Notes: generated from the sequence alone by a model not told the origin. DNA of 64,000 nucleotides from Misgurnus anguillicaudatus (GCF_027580225.2 NC_073360.2:9788501-9852500); one strand, 5' to 3'. Shown: positions 36,001 through 51,000, numbered from the stretch's first letter. Translations and numbers: made by a program.

Positions 36001-39000
36001 AACATGAATGCCAGGTAAAAATAAAGGTACATTCACGTTATAAGCGGCTTTGTCGCTGTGTGTCACTCGTCTCTTTCAAAAGAGGCATTTCTATATAAGG
36101 TTGTCATAAACAAATGAGCAACGTCCAGTAACTGATGAGATACGGATGACGTGAACTCCCCTGCTTCATTCTTATTGGTAGTCGCTCCCGAATGTCACTC
36201 ATAATTTGCATAAAGTTAAACATTACTCAACGTTGTCGCGCAACTGGACACGCCCCATCCAGTCCCCAACGGTTACTGTCGCTCGTGTAGCCGAAAGTCG
36301 ACAAGCTTCCATTAAAATCAATAAGATCGCGTTGCTCTGCTACCGCTAGCCGCTGCTAATCTGAATGCAGCTTGAAGCCTTTAAATTAAAATATTCTTTT
36401 AAAAAATATATTTTTTATCAAATCACTTACATGACTTGGCAGTTTGGTGTTTTTTACCATACAAAAAACAATACTGGTGTGCATCTTGAGAAAAAACAAT
36501 GGCACTGATATATGTTAAGATATGAAAGTGCAAGGTGTTTTTTAGTCTGGGACTAAGAGTAATGATTTAATTAATTTTGTGTAAACACAGCTCATACCTT
36601 GGAAACATCACAGTTAATTTTAGTGGTTTTGAAACCCAGACCTTTTCAAAACCTCTGTATACCTTGAAAACAGTAACTGGCCCATGCCTATTAAGCACAA
36701 GCATTACCGTGGGTTCACACCAGCAGCGTCTAGTTTGCTGCTTGAACATTTTGAGTTAACTCGCATCATTCGCGAGTGAAAGCCGCGCGAAATTCTAGTA
36801 TTCGAGAGATTCACGTGAAAATTCGCGTCATGGGAGGAGCTTCTGCGACTCCGCTCGCTTTCTGTAACAACGTCACTACTAGAGCAAACTCCTGATTGGT
36901 TAACGCAGCGCGTTTTTCCGCCAAATTCAAAATTTTCAACTCACGCGTTTGCCGCAGCAATGCTCAATTTGCGCCATTCGCGCAAAAGAGGCGGAATCGC
37001 GTCTACCGCGCCGCGCTAAATGCCTCATTCGCGCCACGAGACCTCCAGACGAGCGTCAACGCGTCTTCACATTGACTTAACATTGAAATCACTCGCACTT
37101 GACGCCTCTACCGCAGCTGGTCTGAACGCAGCATTAGACTTTTTGTGCTTGTTTGAAGCTCTAGCCGAACAGCAATTGAATTCTTCAGTATATTAAAAGC
37201 AAAAAGTCATGATAGGCCATGTGCTAAAAAAAATTTCTTACTGCAGTTAAGGGGGTTTTAGATACCCAGTTAATGTACCCAGTTACACTCCAGTAAAACA
37301 TGGATTGTTGTTAACCAACCATGGGTTAAAACAACCCGACATGGGTTGAAATATCCCAGCATAGGTTTATTTATTTATTTTATTATTATTTGTGGACTTT
37401 TTGTATGTGGCTATTTGCAGACCTCTGTAAACATCAGATAACAAGAAAACAGGAGCGAAACATGAATAGCAAAGTACATTTTGGGCATACCAACGCCCGT
37501 TATCTGTGATAAAACCACAGTAACACTTTACTTTATGAACAAACAGACAGAGCATTCACATTTCTTAAAAGTTAAAAAATCAAGAGGAAAGGGGGGAGGT
37601 CCTCACAAATAAACCTTGAAGGGGTGAAGCGTTTAAAAATTCTGATATCAAAATGAGACACAACGTTGGCTTTCAAGGGCCAGGTTCATTAATCATGTTT
37701 GTTGTGGGCAGCAAGAGCCATATAAAGACGAGACAGACCGTAATTAACAGCACGAGTTGACAGTGAAGACATTGATGCAGTAGGCGAGACAGTTGTGTCC
37801 TGTGCTGGTGGACAGCAGGTGTCCAGAGACGCTTAGTCACACGCCAGCCTTTTACGGGGGTGTGTGATGAGGACAGGCGTGGAAATGCCCGGACTGCAGT
37901 GCAGTGCCAAGACCCACACACACTTCTTTTCTATGCTTTTTCTTTCTCGCCTGTCTTCTGTAATATAACACCTTGTTTAAATGTCCTCACGTATTCGTAG
38001 GAGTCATCGAGTTCTTGGAAATGTCTTCACCTGACAATTACTGAGCTTAACTTGAAAGATCAAGGCTGTCTGTAAATGCAAAAACTTTCAACTTGAAGGA
38101 ACAATTAACCACATATTAAAATTTGTCATTTTTTTGTGTGAATATGTTACTATAATGTAACAATTTATTTCTAAATTTCTAAAATACAAAAGGAGAGATT
38201 TTGAAGAATGTAAGCATATAAGAATTGTCAAACCCCAAACAAAAGAATTGTTATTTTATTATAGTCAAACCGAAAATGATTCAGACACCAGATATTTGAC
38301 ACATTATACCCAAAATGTATTCATACAGTGGACTACAAACAAAACCGATAAACATGTGACCCAAAATTATACAGACACTTTGACCTGACCATGTTTTGCT
38401 TAAGTGTTTTTTCTTTAATTGCTAATGCGACTTTTTTTACACCACAGACTGAACAAAATTAAGCATTGCTTGGTAATTGGTTGACCTTAATTGGTATTAT
38501 CTACTTGCATTTGACAGCTGACAGCTTCAACATACTATAATTCATTTGTAAAACAGTCTAACAGAAGGATGGCCAAAACCAGTGAAATATCAAATAGTTT
38601 AACTCATTTTTTAATTAAAATTTATTTAAAAAGTGACCATGTACAATCTTAACATAAATAAATTTTCATTTCATGTATTGTACCAAATTTAGCCAATGGC
38701 TAATTTTCATCCATGGTCCCTTGGCAGGTAGTCATTAACAGAGGTACACATAAAAACGGCAAAAAAATAACATGTAGGTCTAGTAGGTCTTACAGAGTCT
38801 ATAGGATGAAAATGTATGAAATCACAAAGTGTGGAAGGAGGCAGCACATTTAAAATGTTATATACTACATACAAATTTGAAATAAATGTATTACTATTAT
38901 CTATACTACAACAAATATACAGTCACAGGGCTCCAGACTAACTTTTTCACTAGGAGCACAGTAGCCCCAAATGAAAATTTTAGGGGCGCAACCAGAAAAT

Positions 39001-42000
39001 TTAGGGGCACACACCGTAAATCAACATGCTAACCAAATATTCACATTTCTACTAATTTCCAAAATACCAAATACTTTGATGATAGATGCAAAAAAGTACA
39101 ACGTGCTGTTTCAAATTCAGTGTCACATCACAAAAAAAGGTCAAATTTACTGGTCGCACATGTGCGACCGGATGTAAAATTCAGTGGCACACTCGCAACA
39201 TTTGGTGGCAGACTGAAGCCCTGAGTCATAATGTGAGAAATGTTAAAGAGGACATTTCACAAGACTTTTTTAAGATGTAAAATAAATATTTTTACTAACA
39301 GCTTGCACCAGCGCAAACCATCATTTTGACATTAAATAACTATGTCAAGATTTACTAAAGACGAGCAGTGGCTTATTAGCGCTGAAAATGTGTGGTCTAG
39401 TTATTTTTACGCATGACCTTATTGCATATGCATTTCTAGCAGTTTCCCTTTCAGACGCAAATTTTTTGGAAACTGAACTCAAGATCAGCTCTGCTAATTT
39501 ACGACCATTAACTAATTTGCGCTTCTCTTAGTAAATTGCGTTGGTCATTATGGAAATCAGCTGTTAGGCCTGTGTTATTTTATTTGCGCGATTTAGTAAA
39601 TATCTCGCAGATATTACCACTCCCATTTGTGCTTTTTGGGAATCGCGCTCTCATGCTAATTTGCTCTGTTTAGTAAATCTGGTGTCCGTACGTATGTGAA
39701 GGTTAATCTGAAAATACCATATAGATAATTTATTAATTGGCAAAATTTGCCAATTTTGGATGTGCCTTTTTAAAGGGACACTCCACTTTTTTTTTAAATA
39801 TCCTAATTTTCCAGCTCCCCTAAAGTTTAACACTTGATTTTTATGATTTTGGAATCCATTCAGCCGATCTCCAGGTCTGGTGCTAGCACTTTTAGCATAG
39901 CTCAGCATAATCCATTGAATCTGATTAGACCATTAGCATCGCACTAAAAAATAACCAAAGAGTTATTTAAAAACTTGACTCTTCTGTAGTTACATCGTGT
40001 AATAAGATTGACGAAAAATTAAAAGTTGTGATTTTCTAGGCAGATATGCTTAGGTACTATACTCTCATTCTGGCGTAAAAATCAAGGACTTTGCTGCCAA
40101 AACATAGCTGCAGGAGGCGCAATGATATTACGCAGTTCCCGAAAATAGTCCCCTGCCATAGAAAGTTACTAAGAGGACTATTTTCGGCTGCTGCGTAATA
40201 TCATTGCGTCTCCTGCAGCCATGTTACAAAGTCCTTGATTATTACGCCAGAATGAGAGTATAGTTCCTAGTCGTATCTGACCAGAAAATCACAACTCTTC
40301 ACCTTCCGCCGGTCTCAGTACACAATGCAACTACAGAAGAGTCAAGCTTTAAATAGGAAAAATATTGAAACTCTTTGGTTATTTTTGAGCATGATGCTAA
40401 TGGTCTAATCAGATTCAATGTATTGTGCTAAGCTATGCTAAAAGTGGTACTGCCAGAACCAGAGATCAGCTGAATGGAAATAGGGGAGCTGGAAAATGAG
40501 CATATTTTCAAAAAAAGCACCAAATGGCAGTGCCGTGGTTAGAAAGTGCCGATTAAGTGGTGAATTTTATTCCTTTTGGACATCACAGGGGGAGCCAAAT
40601 TTCATTGACCTATTTAATTACATGCTTGCAGAGAATGGTTTATCAAAACTAAGTTACTGGGTTGTAGGGGTGTGCATTGGTGCTGCCCTCACAATTCAAT
40701 TTCGATTCTCCAGGTAACGATTAAATTAAATTCGATTCTACGATGCATTGCAATGCATCAGAATTCTACTGTACACAACAAGGCAAATTTTTCATCAGTC
40801 AAGTAGTAAAGTCAAGTGCAACTATTCTCAACAAAAAGAGAAGCTGAGCAGCTTTAAGACAATGACAATTATATACCTGAGATGAGAATTTTACACACAG
40901 CGTAAGTCTTGTCTAGTTTCCCATTAACTTCATAGAATCCGAAATGTGCCCATATGTCCACTTTCCATGGAAAATGATGCGTTTTTATTTACCCGTCTAT
41001 CACGGTCATCTCTCTCCGCCTCGGCCATCTTGATTGTTGTTGTTATGCCACCGGAAGTAATTGAAACTTCACAACTTTATTGTCCACTCGAGGCCAGAAA
41101 ATAAACAGTGACATAATCGATTATGACACTTTGCTGCATTGCCGAATCGATTATTGTTGACACCCCCACTGGGTTGATCTTTTTTTCTAGGTTGATAGAA
41201 GCACTGGGGACCCAATTATAGCAACTTAAACATGGAAAAGTCACATTTTCATGATTTATCCCCTTTAAAGGTGTCTGAATAAATTTTGGTTTGACTGTAA
41301 GTCACATTGTTTGTTTAAAGTCATACTAGCTTTTTGTAAGAAAGTCACACAATTCCATGTTAACACTTGACATGAGCATAAATTAAATACAATTTTCCTT
41401 TATATGAGGAAAAGCTTGTAACGTTACTGTTCCCCACAAAATTGCCGTCTCATTCCCTATTTTCAAAACTAGACATCATGTCCACAATCTCTTTGTTTCT
41501 ATGAAAGTAAGTTATATGCATGCTGTGACAGCATGTACTGCATTCAAAGCAGATATTACTTCCGAACAGTGATCGTCATTTTTAAACCTGATACGTCCTT
41601 CATGCCAGCCTGTGGAATAGCCAAGTGTCCATCGAAATATTTTAACCTACTGATTCATTAACACTGCACATTCAGACATATTCCTCATTTGACATACTGA
41701 TTTTGGCACACTAGATAGTGGGGAAGCAGGTAACTTGGTTGCTGGAATACAGGTTTGCAACAGCATGGTGACAAGGTGAATTATAACTGAACTTTTGAAT
41801 GAACTATTACTTTAAGATACAATAATCTGAAATCAACAGTACATCAGAAGTACATATAATGAATTAAATAAAGGCACACATAAAAGATAAGAGATTCTGA
41901 GCTCTCCAAGCCTCGGAGCTGTCCAAAGCCACTTCACTAATAAAACATTTCAGAGATAATTTGCTCAGTTAGTTCTGCCGTATATGTGCAACAGACATAT

Positions 42001-45000
42001 AAAGGTAATTATGTTTACAGCATAAACTCTATTTTGTGTCCTCAGCTCATTTCCTGCCATGTGATGAAGTTGAGTGAAAATCCGCACTTTCATTTCATTC
42101 ATGAACCGCTAACAGAGGAGTAACCATGGTAATAGGGTCTAAAGATGGGCAGAATAAACAATAGAGTATTCCTCTAAAATGAAGAGATATAATAAGGAAG
42201 TAATGTGTGCTATTAGTGTGCACGTGTCTGTGCGTTAGTGGCTAATACAAGTACAAAGATGGCTACAAATGTTGTTCTGGCTTGCCTGAGATAAAATATA
42301 GACAGAACTGTCAAAGACCTCAAAAACAGATTGCATTTTTTTGGCAGATGTTTTATTCAAGCTATTTTTTATTAGTAGCACTTTGTCTTGTTCCCACACC
42401 TAAGTTAACTTCAAATTCAAGGACCTTTCAAGGACTTTCCAGGTCCAATACCCTCAAATTCAAGGACTAAATGTGGGGACACATTTCAAGTGAGAGCAAG
42501 GTTACATCATGTTACCTTTTAAGATACATTGTTAGTTTCCTTTCGAGGAAACTCGCGCTGCGTCACTGCAGTGACACTTTGGGGACGGCTCCAGGGGTAA
42601 GTGTGTCTGAATGTGTATACCAAATTCAACCAATGGTGAGGCTTAACGACAAAGACAGGGTGACGCGGGAGCCAGGAAGTATATCACTATCTGAAATATT
42701 GTCAAAGACGGCGTTACAGGGATGCAGGAAGTATGACAAGGGAGACGCAGCGTCTCGTTCCCTTCTCAGGGAACAACAGTTACATACATAACCCAAAACA
42801 TTTTCATTTGTCAAACACAACTATGCAAAAAAGCATTTTGAATCAACATTCACATACAGAAGATATAAGCATTTAAAGCGAACAGTTTAGCAAGTGTGCT
42901 TATAAAGTCTAGAATTTTTATGATATTATCCTACACTACACAGGGAATAATATGAATTTTTTTCCAGAAAACTTATTGCATAGATTCAAGCACTTCCAAT
43001 GACCTGTATCTATGTATGGATTTTTTTTAAAACTTCCCAGGGCCTTGAATTATTTCCCCCAGATAAACAAACTTTCAAGGATTTCAAGGACCCGTGGGAA
43101 CCCTGGAAGAAGCAGAGATGCTGTGCTGCAAGTCAGCGCAAACTCATGAAACGTCCCAAGTATAAGATCATAGAAGGCATTTTTTAATTATTTTTTGATG
43201 AGTTTGCTACCCTGCATATGTAAATGCCTTTATAGTCTTCAGTATCTGTGGAATGGACTAGTTGCACGGGATGACGTTTTTCTATTTCCGCTTTCTTGAG
43301 TGTACGCGTGTAAGCTTCCGGTTTCGCGATATGAATAGAGGAAGATATGAATCGTGGCGCTGTTTTAAACACAATGTCTGCAAGATCTATCAAAGTAACA
43401 ATCACCGATGTCTATCGGCTAGTACACCAGCATGCTCAGCTCCGATGAGCAAAAGGAAAAAGTTGTTCAAGGTGTATATATCAAGTTACATCGACAACTA
43501 TGAAGGTAAGTTATAACATTAGCTGATTGACTGGCTAGCTCTAACAGTTAGTAAATTTCTACTGACTTTGACAACTTGACAGGCTATTTGATGGTTTTAA
43601 CGATGTACAGTTAACTGTATTAATAACAGTAATGATGTCCAAACCTCACAGTTTCAAACCAAAGATTCATCAGGGAGGGAGCGATCAGGGCTACAATGCT
43701 AAAGGGGGAGAACCCTCACGACCCTGGCTTGGAGTGGGAGTAAAAAATTAGAAGTGTTTATCAGCTCAAAGCCTCAATCAGGTTTATTATTTGTGGTTTT
43801 GATATGCCTGTGTTGCAAAATGACGAATAAAGGATCTTAACATACACCAAGCTTTCATGGAAACCACAGAATGGTTCTGACGGCTTGTGTTTTTTACTGT
43901 ATGTTAATTATAAACCGTGAACGGTCAGTTATCTTTAAGGTTCATTGGCAAGTGATATTTAAGTACTGATTTTGTACCCTGTACCTATCTTATGCTTTAA
44001 ACTTTCACTGTTTTTATAAAACTCTATATGAAAGTGAGTAAATTGAGACAGGTGATATATTGGGATGTCCTTAGATTACAGTATTGTGTATAGTGTTATG
44101 CATTTGATAACCTGACATGGATAAGCCTATTTTCATAACTTACCTGACCAGCCTGCTCTCAGCTTTGTCATTTTCTGTGTTGTATTGAATGTGTGTCCTG
44201 ATTCTGTATGTGAAATAACATACTGTATATTTTGTTTTAATGTGTAGATTGTCTTTGACGACTGCTCACCAGTTGACATTTCAGTGGCAGACTGTTCTGT
44301 GTGGCTGAAAGAGAACTCTGCAACCACTATGTTGTGTTTGACCCAGCTGAGAGCCCACCCTTCGGACTGCTGGAAATTAAATGTCCCAATTTAATGACTG
44401 TAGCTACTTGAAAATACAGAGTGCAATGCTGAAATAAAAGCAGACTCGCAGAAAGAGCCAGGATGCCAGCTACTTCTTATAGCGATGTAGTGGTGTGATT
44501 TTTGGTGTTTTTACAGAGGAGGGTATTCCCATACAATGCATCTACAGAGACTGTGAGGTGGCTAAAACTATAAGGGAGATTATTTTTATTTTTACATGAA
44601 TGAATGTTTGAAGAGGGTTCCCATCACTTATGGGATTTAATTTGAATAATATGCACTACATTATTTCCTCTTTAAAATCCACTGTACATATAACATTGAT
44701 TCTTTATAAATAATATTGGTAATAATGATACAGTTAAGTATTAAAATAAAATAAATATATTACTTTTAATGTGCTCCTATGTGTGGCCTCCTCTTAATGC
44801 TATCATGCTGTGAGTCAGGTGTATAAAGCAACAGCAATGCTAAACTTTCCTTAGTGGTAACGTGTAACTGTCCATCTCTTAAGTTGTGTAGAATGGGGTT
44901 TAAAGGTTTTATGTAAGTGTACACAGTTGTTTGAAAATAATTACCTTTTTAATAATGTAAAAGATGTCAAAAAATACTGTTTAATTAATCAATTCTGGTA

Positions 45001-48000
45001 AGTATGTCTAACAAAATTATAGAACATTAATTATAAAGTATTTACAAAAACTATTGCAAATAGAAACATTCATTCTAAAGTATTTACATTAAAATATTTT
45101 AGAAATGCATTCATTAGAAGGTTTTTACCGGAAACTTGCAATTAGAAACATTAATTATAAAGTATTTACATGAAAACATTTTAGAAATACTTTCATTGGA
45201 AGTTCATTACAAGAAACGTTTACAATTAGAAACAGTCATAATGTATTTACATGGAAATATAAGAAATACATAAATTATAAAGTATAATAGTCAAGTCCAG
45301 TGTAAGGGAACCGGTATAGCTTCTTTTATAGATCTCCTAAACCCCTTAGCAGTCGAAGTCACACGCACATACGAGTGATTTTCGTAGGGTTGAAGCTGTC
45401 CCTACGGATCTTGATTTAACACTGAGCCCATACCACAGTATTTACAGGAGTGAAAACTTGTGTTATTATAACGTGACGAATGGGAGTAAACAATGTAATG
45501 CTCCGTTTTTCCGTTTGAAAGCAAGTAAGAACTCATTCTACTTAACAAGGTAAGCTAGATGCTGTCATTTGCAGTGCGTAAACACTTCGACCGGAAGTAC
45601 TGATGCGTACACTCAAATCCCGAAGTTAATAGACGCCATCTTGTGCACCTAGTCAATTTGCCATCTCAAATAAGCTAATGGTAGTTAACTCTTTCCCCGC
45701 CATTGACGAGTTATCTCGTCAATTAAGAAAAAAAACCGCTTCCCTGCCAATGACGAGTTTTAACAGCAATCCATATTTCCGCTCTTATCCAAAAGTGAAG
45801 CATTCACTGATCCAAAAACAGTAAAAACTCTGTGTATATTTTGATTATCATTCTGAATCTGATCTCTAACAAAAGTCCTTTACAAAAATGCATTTATCTA
45901 AGCCGTTTGTTCAAAATTAGGTATTTTTGAAGAAACTTACCCATATATGAGAGGTGATAAAAAGAAAACAAATGAAGATAGGATGAAAGTTTAAAAAAAA
46001 TTCTAGCAGGGAAAGAGTTAATAATCATCAACTTTATAATTTTGAATCACCTGGCACATTTTTGCCATTGTGAGATTTGGCAATGGCATTTACAATACTC
46101 AAGTTTAACCAAATTTTTGGTCTGTGGCCTAATAGTCAAATTTTGTATGCATGCAAATCAGCATAAAGAACATTCAATGACATGTTTGCTTTTATACAGA
46201 TATAAATGCTAAAGGACACGTAGAGCAAAAAGGAAAGGTTGGACCTTTCTACCGTTCTCACAACTATGAAAACTGTCCATTGCTTACAATTCAGTAGTTT
46301 AAGTTTTTCATGATACATCCTTTAACAGGATAATTAATCCTAAAATAAAACCCTTGACATTATTTACTCATCTTTATGACTTTCCAAAACATCATAACCT
46401 TTTCAATTTTCTGAACAGTAATTAAAGGGGTCATGTATGGTTTAAGGGAGTCATGTTTAGAGTTCAACCGTTTGGAGTTTGCAGGTTGATGTTACATTTT
46501 GAATTGGGTCACATGGGTACATGCAATCTTGATTTATTTGGAAAGCAAATTACTTTCATTTCAGTTTGTCATACAAATTGTTAGTATTCCAACAGGAAAT
46601 GGTGAATATACAATTCCAGACACGCCATGAATTACTCTTGTCTTTTTTGGAAATTGTAAGAAGTATTGGTCACCATTTTATTTACACAGATGGGGTTATG
46701 GAAATGAAAAGTTGCTGAAAGCTTACTCAGGCCATCCAAGTTAAAAGTGACATTGGTTTTTCCAATTGAGCAGTAACAAGATTTTTAGCTAAAAGTAGAA
46801 ATGCATCTGAAAAAATTCTTGGCTAAAGCTGAATTAATTGAAACGACAAACGAAACATTTTTTTCATTTCCCTAATTATTTTGACAGTTTTTTCACCATT
46901 GCCTAAGTTACATTTCCAGAATGTCCCTTTATTTCACATTATTTGCCAAAGAAAATTTTTAAATATTCCAGCAAACATTATAGGGCCTTTTTACACTTCA
47001 ATTCTCTGATCGGAAAGCTTTCTGATTTGTTGAAACTGTTCAATTTACATTCGACCACAAATGAGTCTTGGCTAAACTTTAAAGAAACAGTATGTAGGAT
47101 TGTGGCCAAAACTGGTACTGCAATCACAAAACTTGTGGCTAAAACTGGTACTGCAATCACACAACTTGTGGCCAATACACAAAATGACAACATCAACATC
47201 AGTTGAGGGCTGCAACTCCACTTTTTAAATGACAATATCCTGGCCACACCACTGTTGTCAGTGATATAAATATTTGAAATGAAAATGATTTCTTAATGTC
47301 TAGTGACATATCAGGGCCATTTTATGATTAATTGATATAAATTTCTTACATACTGTTCCTTTAATAAATCTGTTTTATCACTTGTTCGGCCAAACACCAA
47401 AAATTCGTTTTCCACTATTTTCGGCTGAATAATTTCAGTTCCCGAACATTCAGCGCATCCCTAATCAAAAGCCATGTTACTTTTGTGTAGCCCGTTTTTA
47501 CTTTTGACTCTCAAAAAAACTGCAGACTAACAGACTTGCATTGTATTAGTCAAAGAGGGCCACAATTTCATCTAAAAATCTCCTTTAACCCTTTAACTAC
47601 CTTGGTTTTATATTCATAGCTGTGAATGATCAGACATTTATATTTCTCAGCAAATAGTACACTCTGACTACAAATGCATGATCTGAAAACTTTATCTTTT
47701 TCAAGACTATTAAAAACATACTATTTTTCATGGCACGAAATAAAATAATTTTGTAAAGTTATGGCTCTTACAGTGTAGTATGTAAAGAAATATGCTTTCC
47801 TTGCAGCATGAACAGATCACATGGCAGGAGTGATTTCTTTGTCTCTGACATAAGAAGTGTTGTGACAAGTGCTGTTGATTGACACTTTAACATCTAGTGG
47901 ATTTTTTTGGCGTAATATACCTCAAGCAGATGGTAGAGATGATCAGCTAGATACTCCTCTCAAAAAAATATATTGACAAAAAATGTGCTTAACCATTTGA

Positions 48001-51000
48001 TTGAGGTCTAGGTCTTGTGAAGACGCACACATTCTGTGATTTAAGAGCAGACATCTTAAACCAGATGAGCAAACCAAGAAGAGAAAAGTGTCTAAAATGC
48101 TGTAAACAGCAGCCATTTCAAGTTAAATTTACACATTGATCTAGGAACAGCCTTTCCTCATGAAAATGAGTTTTGAATGAGGTCTCACCTGCTCTGTGGT
48201 TTGTTGCTGGACAACGCTGTAGATGTGACTCAGACCGACTCTGGTCAGAACGTATGACGCCTGTTCATTGATTAAAGTGTCCAAATGTGCCTCAATCTAC
48301 AGTGTGTACACAATAACAAATAATAAATGACTTATGACATAACTACATTTACAGTTATATATAAGGAATAAGAAAGAAGAGTATATTAAATGATTAAAGC
48401 TTAAATAAGGCATTTATGATACCATAACTCTTAACGCTAGTATGATTCTGCAATCTGCATTATAAATTACTTTGTGTTAAATAAAAATATGTTTCTCAAA
48501 ATATATATTTTTTAATGATAATGCTATGAATGAACTCCCAAAAGTGCTATTACGCCATAAAATGTAGCTCCTCTTTTAAATCCGCTTAGAAAAGCGCTAC
48601 GTTTTATTTTGTACCACCAAACTTGCTCGTATAACTACTCGTCTTAAATAGGAAAGACGTTGATGTGTTTGGTCACTTCTAACTTTATCTCTAAATAGTA
48701 CCATTGAATGAATGGGGCTAAGCTAAATGCTATTTAAGCGTCGCAGCGCTTATGTGCACGCACACAGATGATAGAGGGATGATTCAACAATTCTTAGTTA
48801 AGGTAATAACATATTTTAATATTGAAAATGAGTAAACTATTCCTTTAATATCAGCTTACCTGAAACTCCAGCATTTCCAAGCGTTTGTCTGTGAACTCAA
48901 AGAGAGCCAGCGTGGTCTTCATCATGTAGAGGGAATTCACCATGTATGTGGCCATGTCGGCTGTGCCAAGGTTACTGGCTGATACTGTACACAACTGCAG
49001 CAGAGGGTCCAAGATACAGGACAACACCTGAAACAAACATTTTGGAAAAAAACAAGGAAAAAAGCATGACCCCTGTTTGACATGAACATGAATACATAGC
49101 ATTCATGTCATAATATTAGTACTATAATACACATTTTGGTTTTCGCATGATCTATCCCTTTAAAAAGGGCTTTCCCTTAGGTGATGCTAAGATCATGTGT
49201 GGTAACCACTGATCTATATAAATGACTGGATTGCGCATAAAACGTAACGGCGAGAAGTAAAGCCACCAGATGAGTTTGAACGACCATCTTGGTATTCCCA
49301 ATGGGCAGAGGGCTTCATAGACTTACATTAAAAATCATGATCTAAATTCACCCGGTGTACAGCGTACATTTTGTTTCAGTGAGACAAGTGTAAATGCATA
49401 GAAATAAAGTTTTATGACACTGATGGTCAACGTTATTTCTCTGAATACTGTAAGTTGTAAAGTAAAGACTTACATGTATGGCTTAAGCACAGAAGTATTC
49501 AAAAGCAACATTATTAAGGTAACCTTAACAATTCAATCTTCAGTTCCTGGATGCTGATTGGCCAATAGATTTTTTAATAAACAATACAGTTAAAACTGTA
49601 AGTGCACAGCAACCATAAAGACCCATTTAAAAAATATATTTTTATTGAAACTTGTGATGTTATTCTTTTTATGCAGCTGGCTAAACTGTTTTAGGGGGCA
49701 AGTCATCATGCTCAACAATGGCATTTAACTGTAACTATAGCACAAGCTCTCATTTTAGTTTAAATGGCTAACGCCCAGGATCTACAGAATAACAAGTCTA
49801 AACACTTTGAATTTTGCAACAAAACATGAAGTTAAACCAGTCACCTGTGCAAAATCAGCCTGACGGGCATCAAGAGGTAGCACAGAGGAATCGTGGGAGG
49901 CCAAAACCTCTCTGAGGAGCGACAGAGTCTGAGTAAGGGAGGCAGTGGGACCCAGATCAGGAGGAGGGAGCTCGACCTGAGATAGAAAGAAAGACTTTAG
50001 TGACAATGACAGAAAGCAAATGTAATATAAAATGCATAAGTAACTTATGCACAAGTAACATAATCACTCCTGACTTTGGAAGTTTAAGCTAGAGGGGGAG
50101 TCGACAGGAGTGATGATGTTACTGTAGCAGAGGTCGAAGTGCTACAAACTAAAAAATTGTGTAACTACTCATGTAACAGTCTTTAAATAGAGAAAACATG
50201 GAAGTGTTTGATGGCTTCTAAATTCATCACTGTTTGGATCCTAAGGAATGAATGGGGCTAGGCTAAATGCTAACACATTCATGACGGCTGTACAAAGAGT
50301 GCACCCATCGAAAAAAAATAGTAATGTATTAATTCATCTAAGTTGAGGTAAAAACATAGTAAAATATTGAAAAACGGTGGTATTCCTTTATCGATTAACA
50401 TAGGCTAATGCATATTTTGCATCTTGAAGTAGACTCTGTCTAACTAAGCTCGTGCTATTTAATGTACAAGTCCTGTGTGTGCGATACCTGCGAGTTGTCC
50501 TACATGTGACGCGATGCCGAACGGCACTTCTCGTTCAGTGTGCGACCCCCTTTAAAATATATTTTTAAAATTAATCTAAAGCAGAAGTAAGAATATATAT
50601 ACTATAGATTAATCATCGTTAAAATATATAAAAATATCCGGACATTAAATTGTAGGTATATTGCCCAGCCCTTAATTTATGATGTATGGATCACCTAATG
50701 AGGTCAAAACATTGGCCATGTTTACATGTACCCTCATAATGCGATTATTATGGGATTTTGGCAATATTGTGATTATCCTTTAACTCATGTAAACACAATA
50801 CTTCGATAAAAATTAGGGCTGTCAAAAGATTAATCGCATACAAAATAAAAGTTTGTTTTTGCTTAATATATGTGTGTGCACTGTGTGTAATTATTTTGTA
50901 TATATAAATACACACATAAATGTATACATTTAAGAAAAAAATTATGTATGTATTTAATTTTAATCTGTATAATAAAAATATATCAAAGTAAATAAATGTA

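Larger units (their letters stand above)
39243..41268 (-). mobile_element. TTAAAGGGGACAT-family MITE, copy 5, expanded by three insertions
   Basis: It starts TTAAAGAGGACATTTCACAAG and ends TTTATCCCCTTTAA. The family body resumes three times between foreign segments: 39291 to about 39690, 39770-40517, and 40665-41168. It has grown from about 500 bp to 2026 bp. Confidence 0.8.

Noticed and set aside
42471..42791. 106-codon plus-strand frame
   Set aside because: It runs through the repeat at 42391-43100, and copy 1 of the same repeat has the frame broken.
46943..47206. Frame with repeated [15 protein letters not shown] units, possible repeat protein
   Set aside because: The repetition comes from the 33-bp tandem inside a MITE, and the frame crosses the element border.
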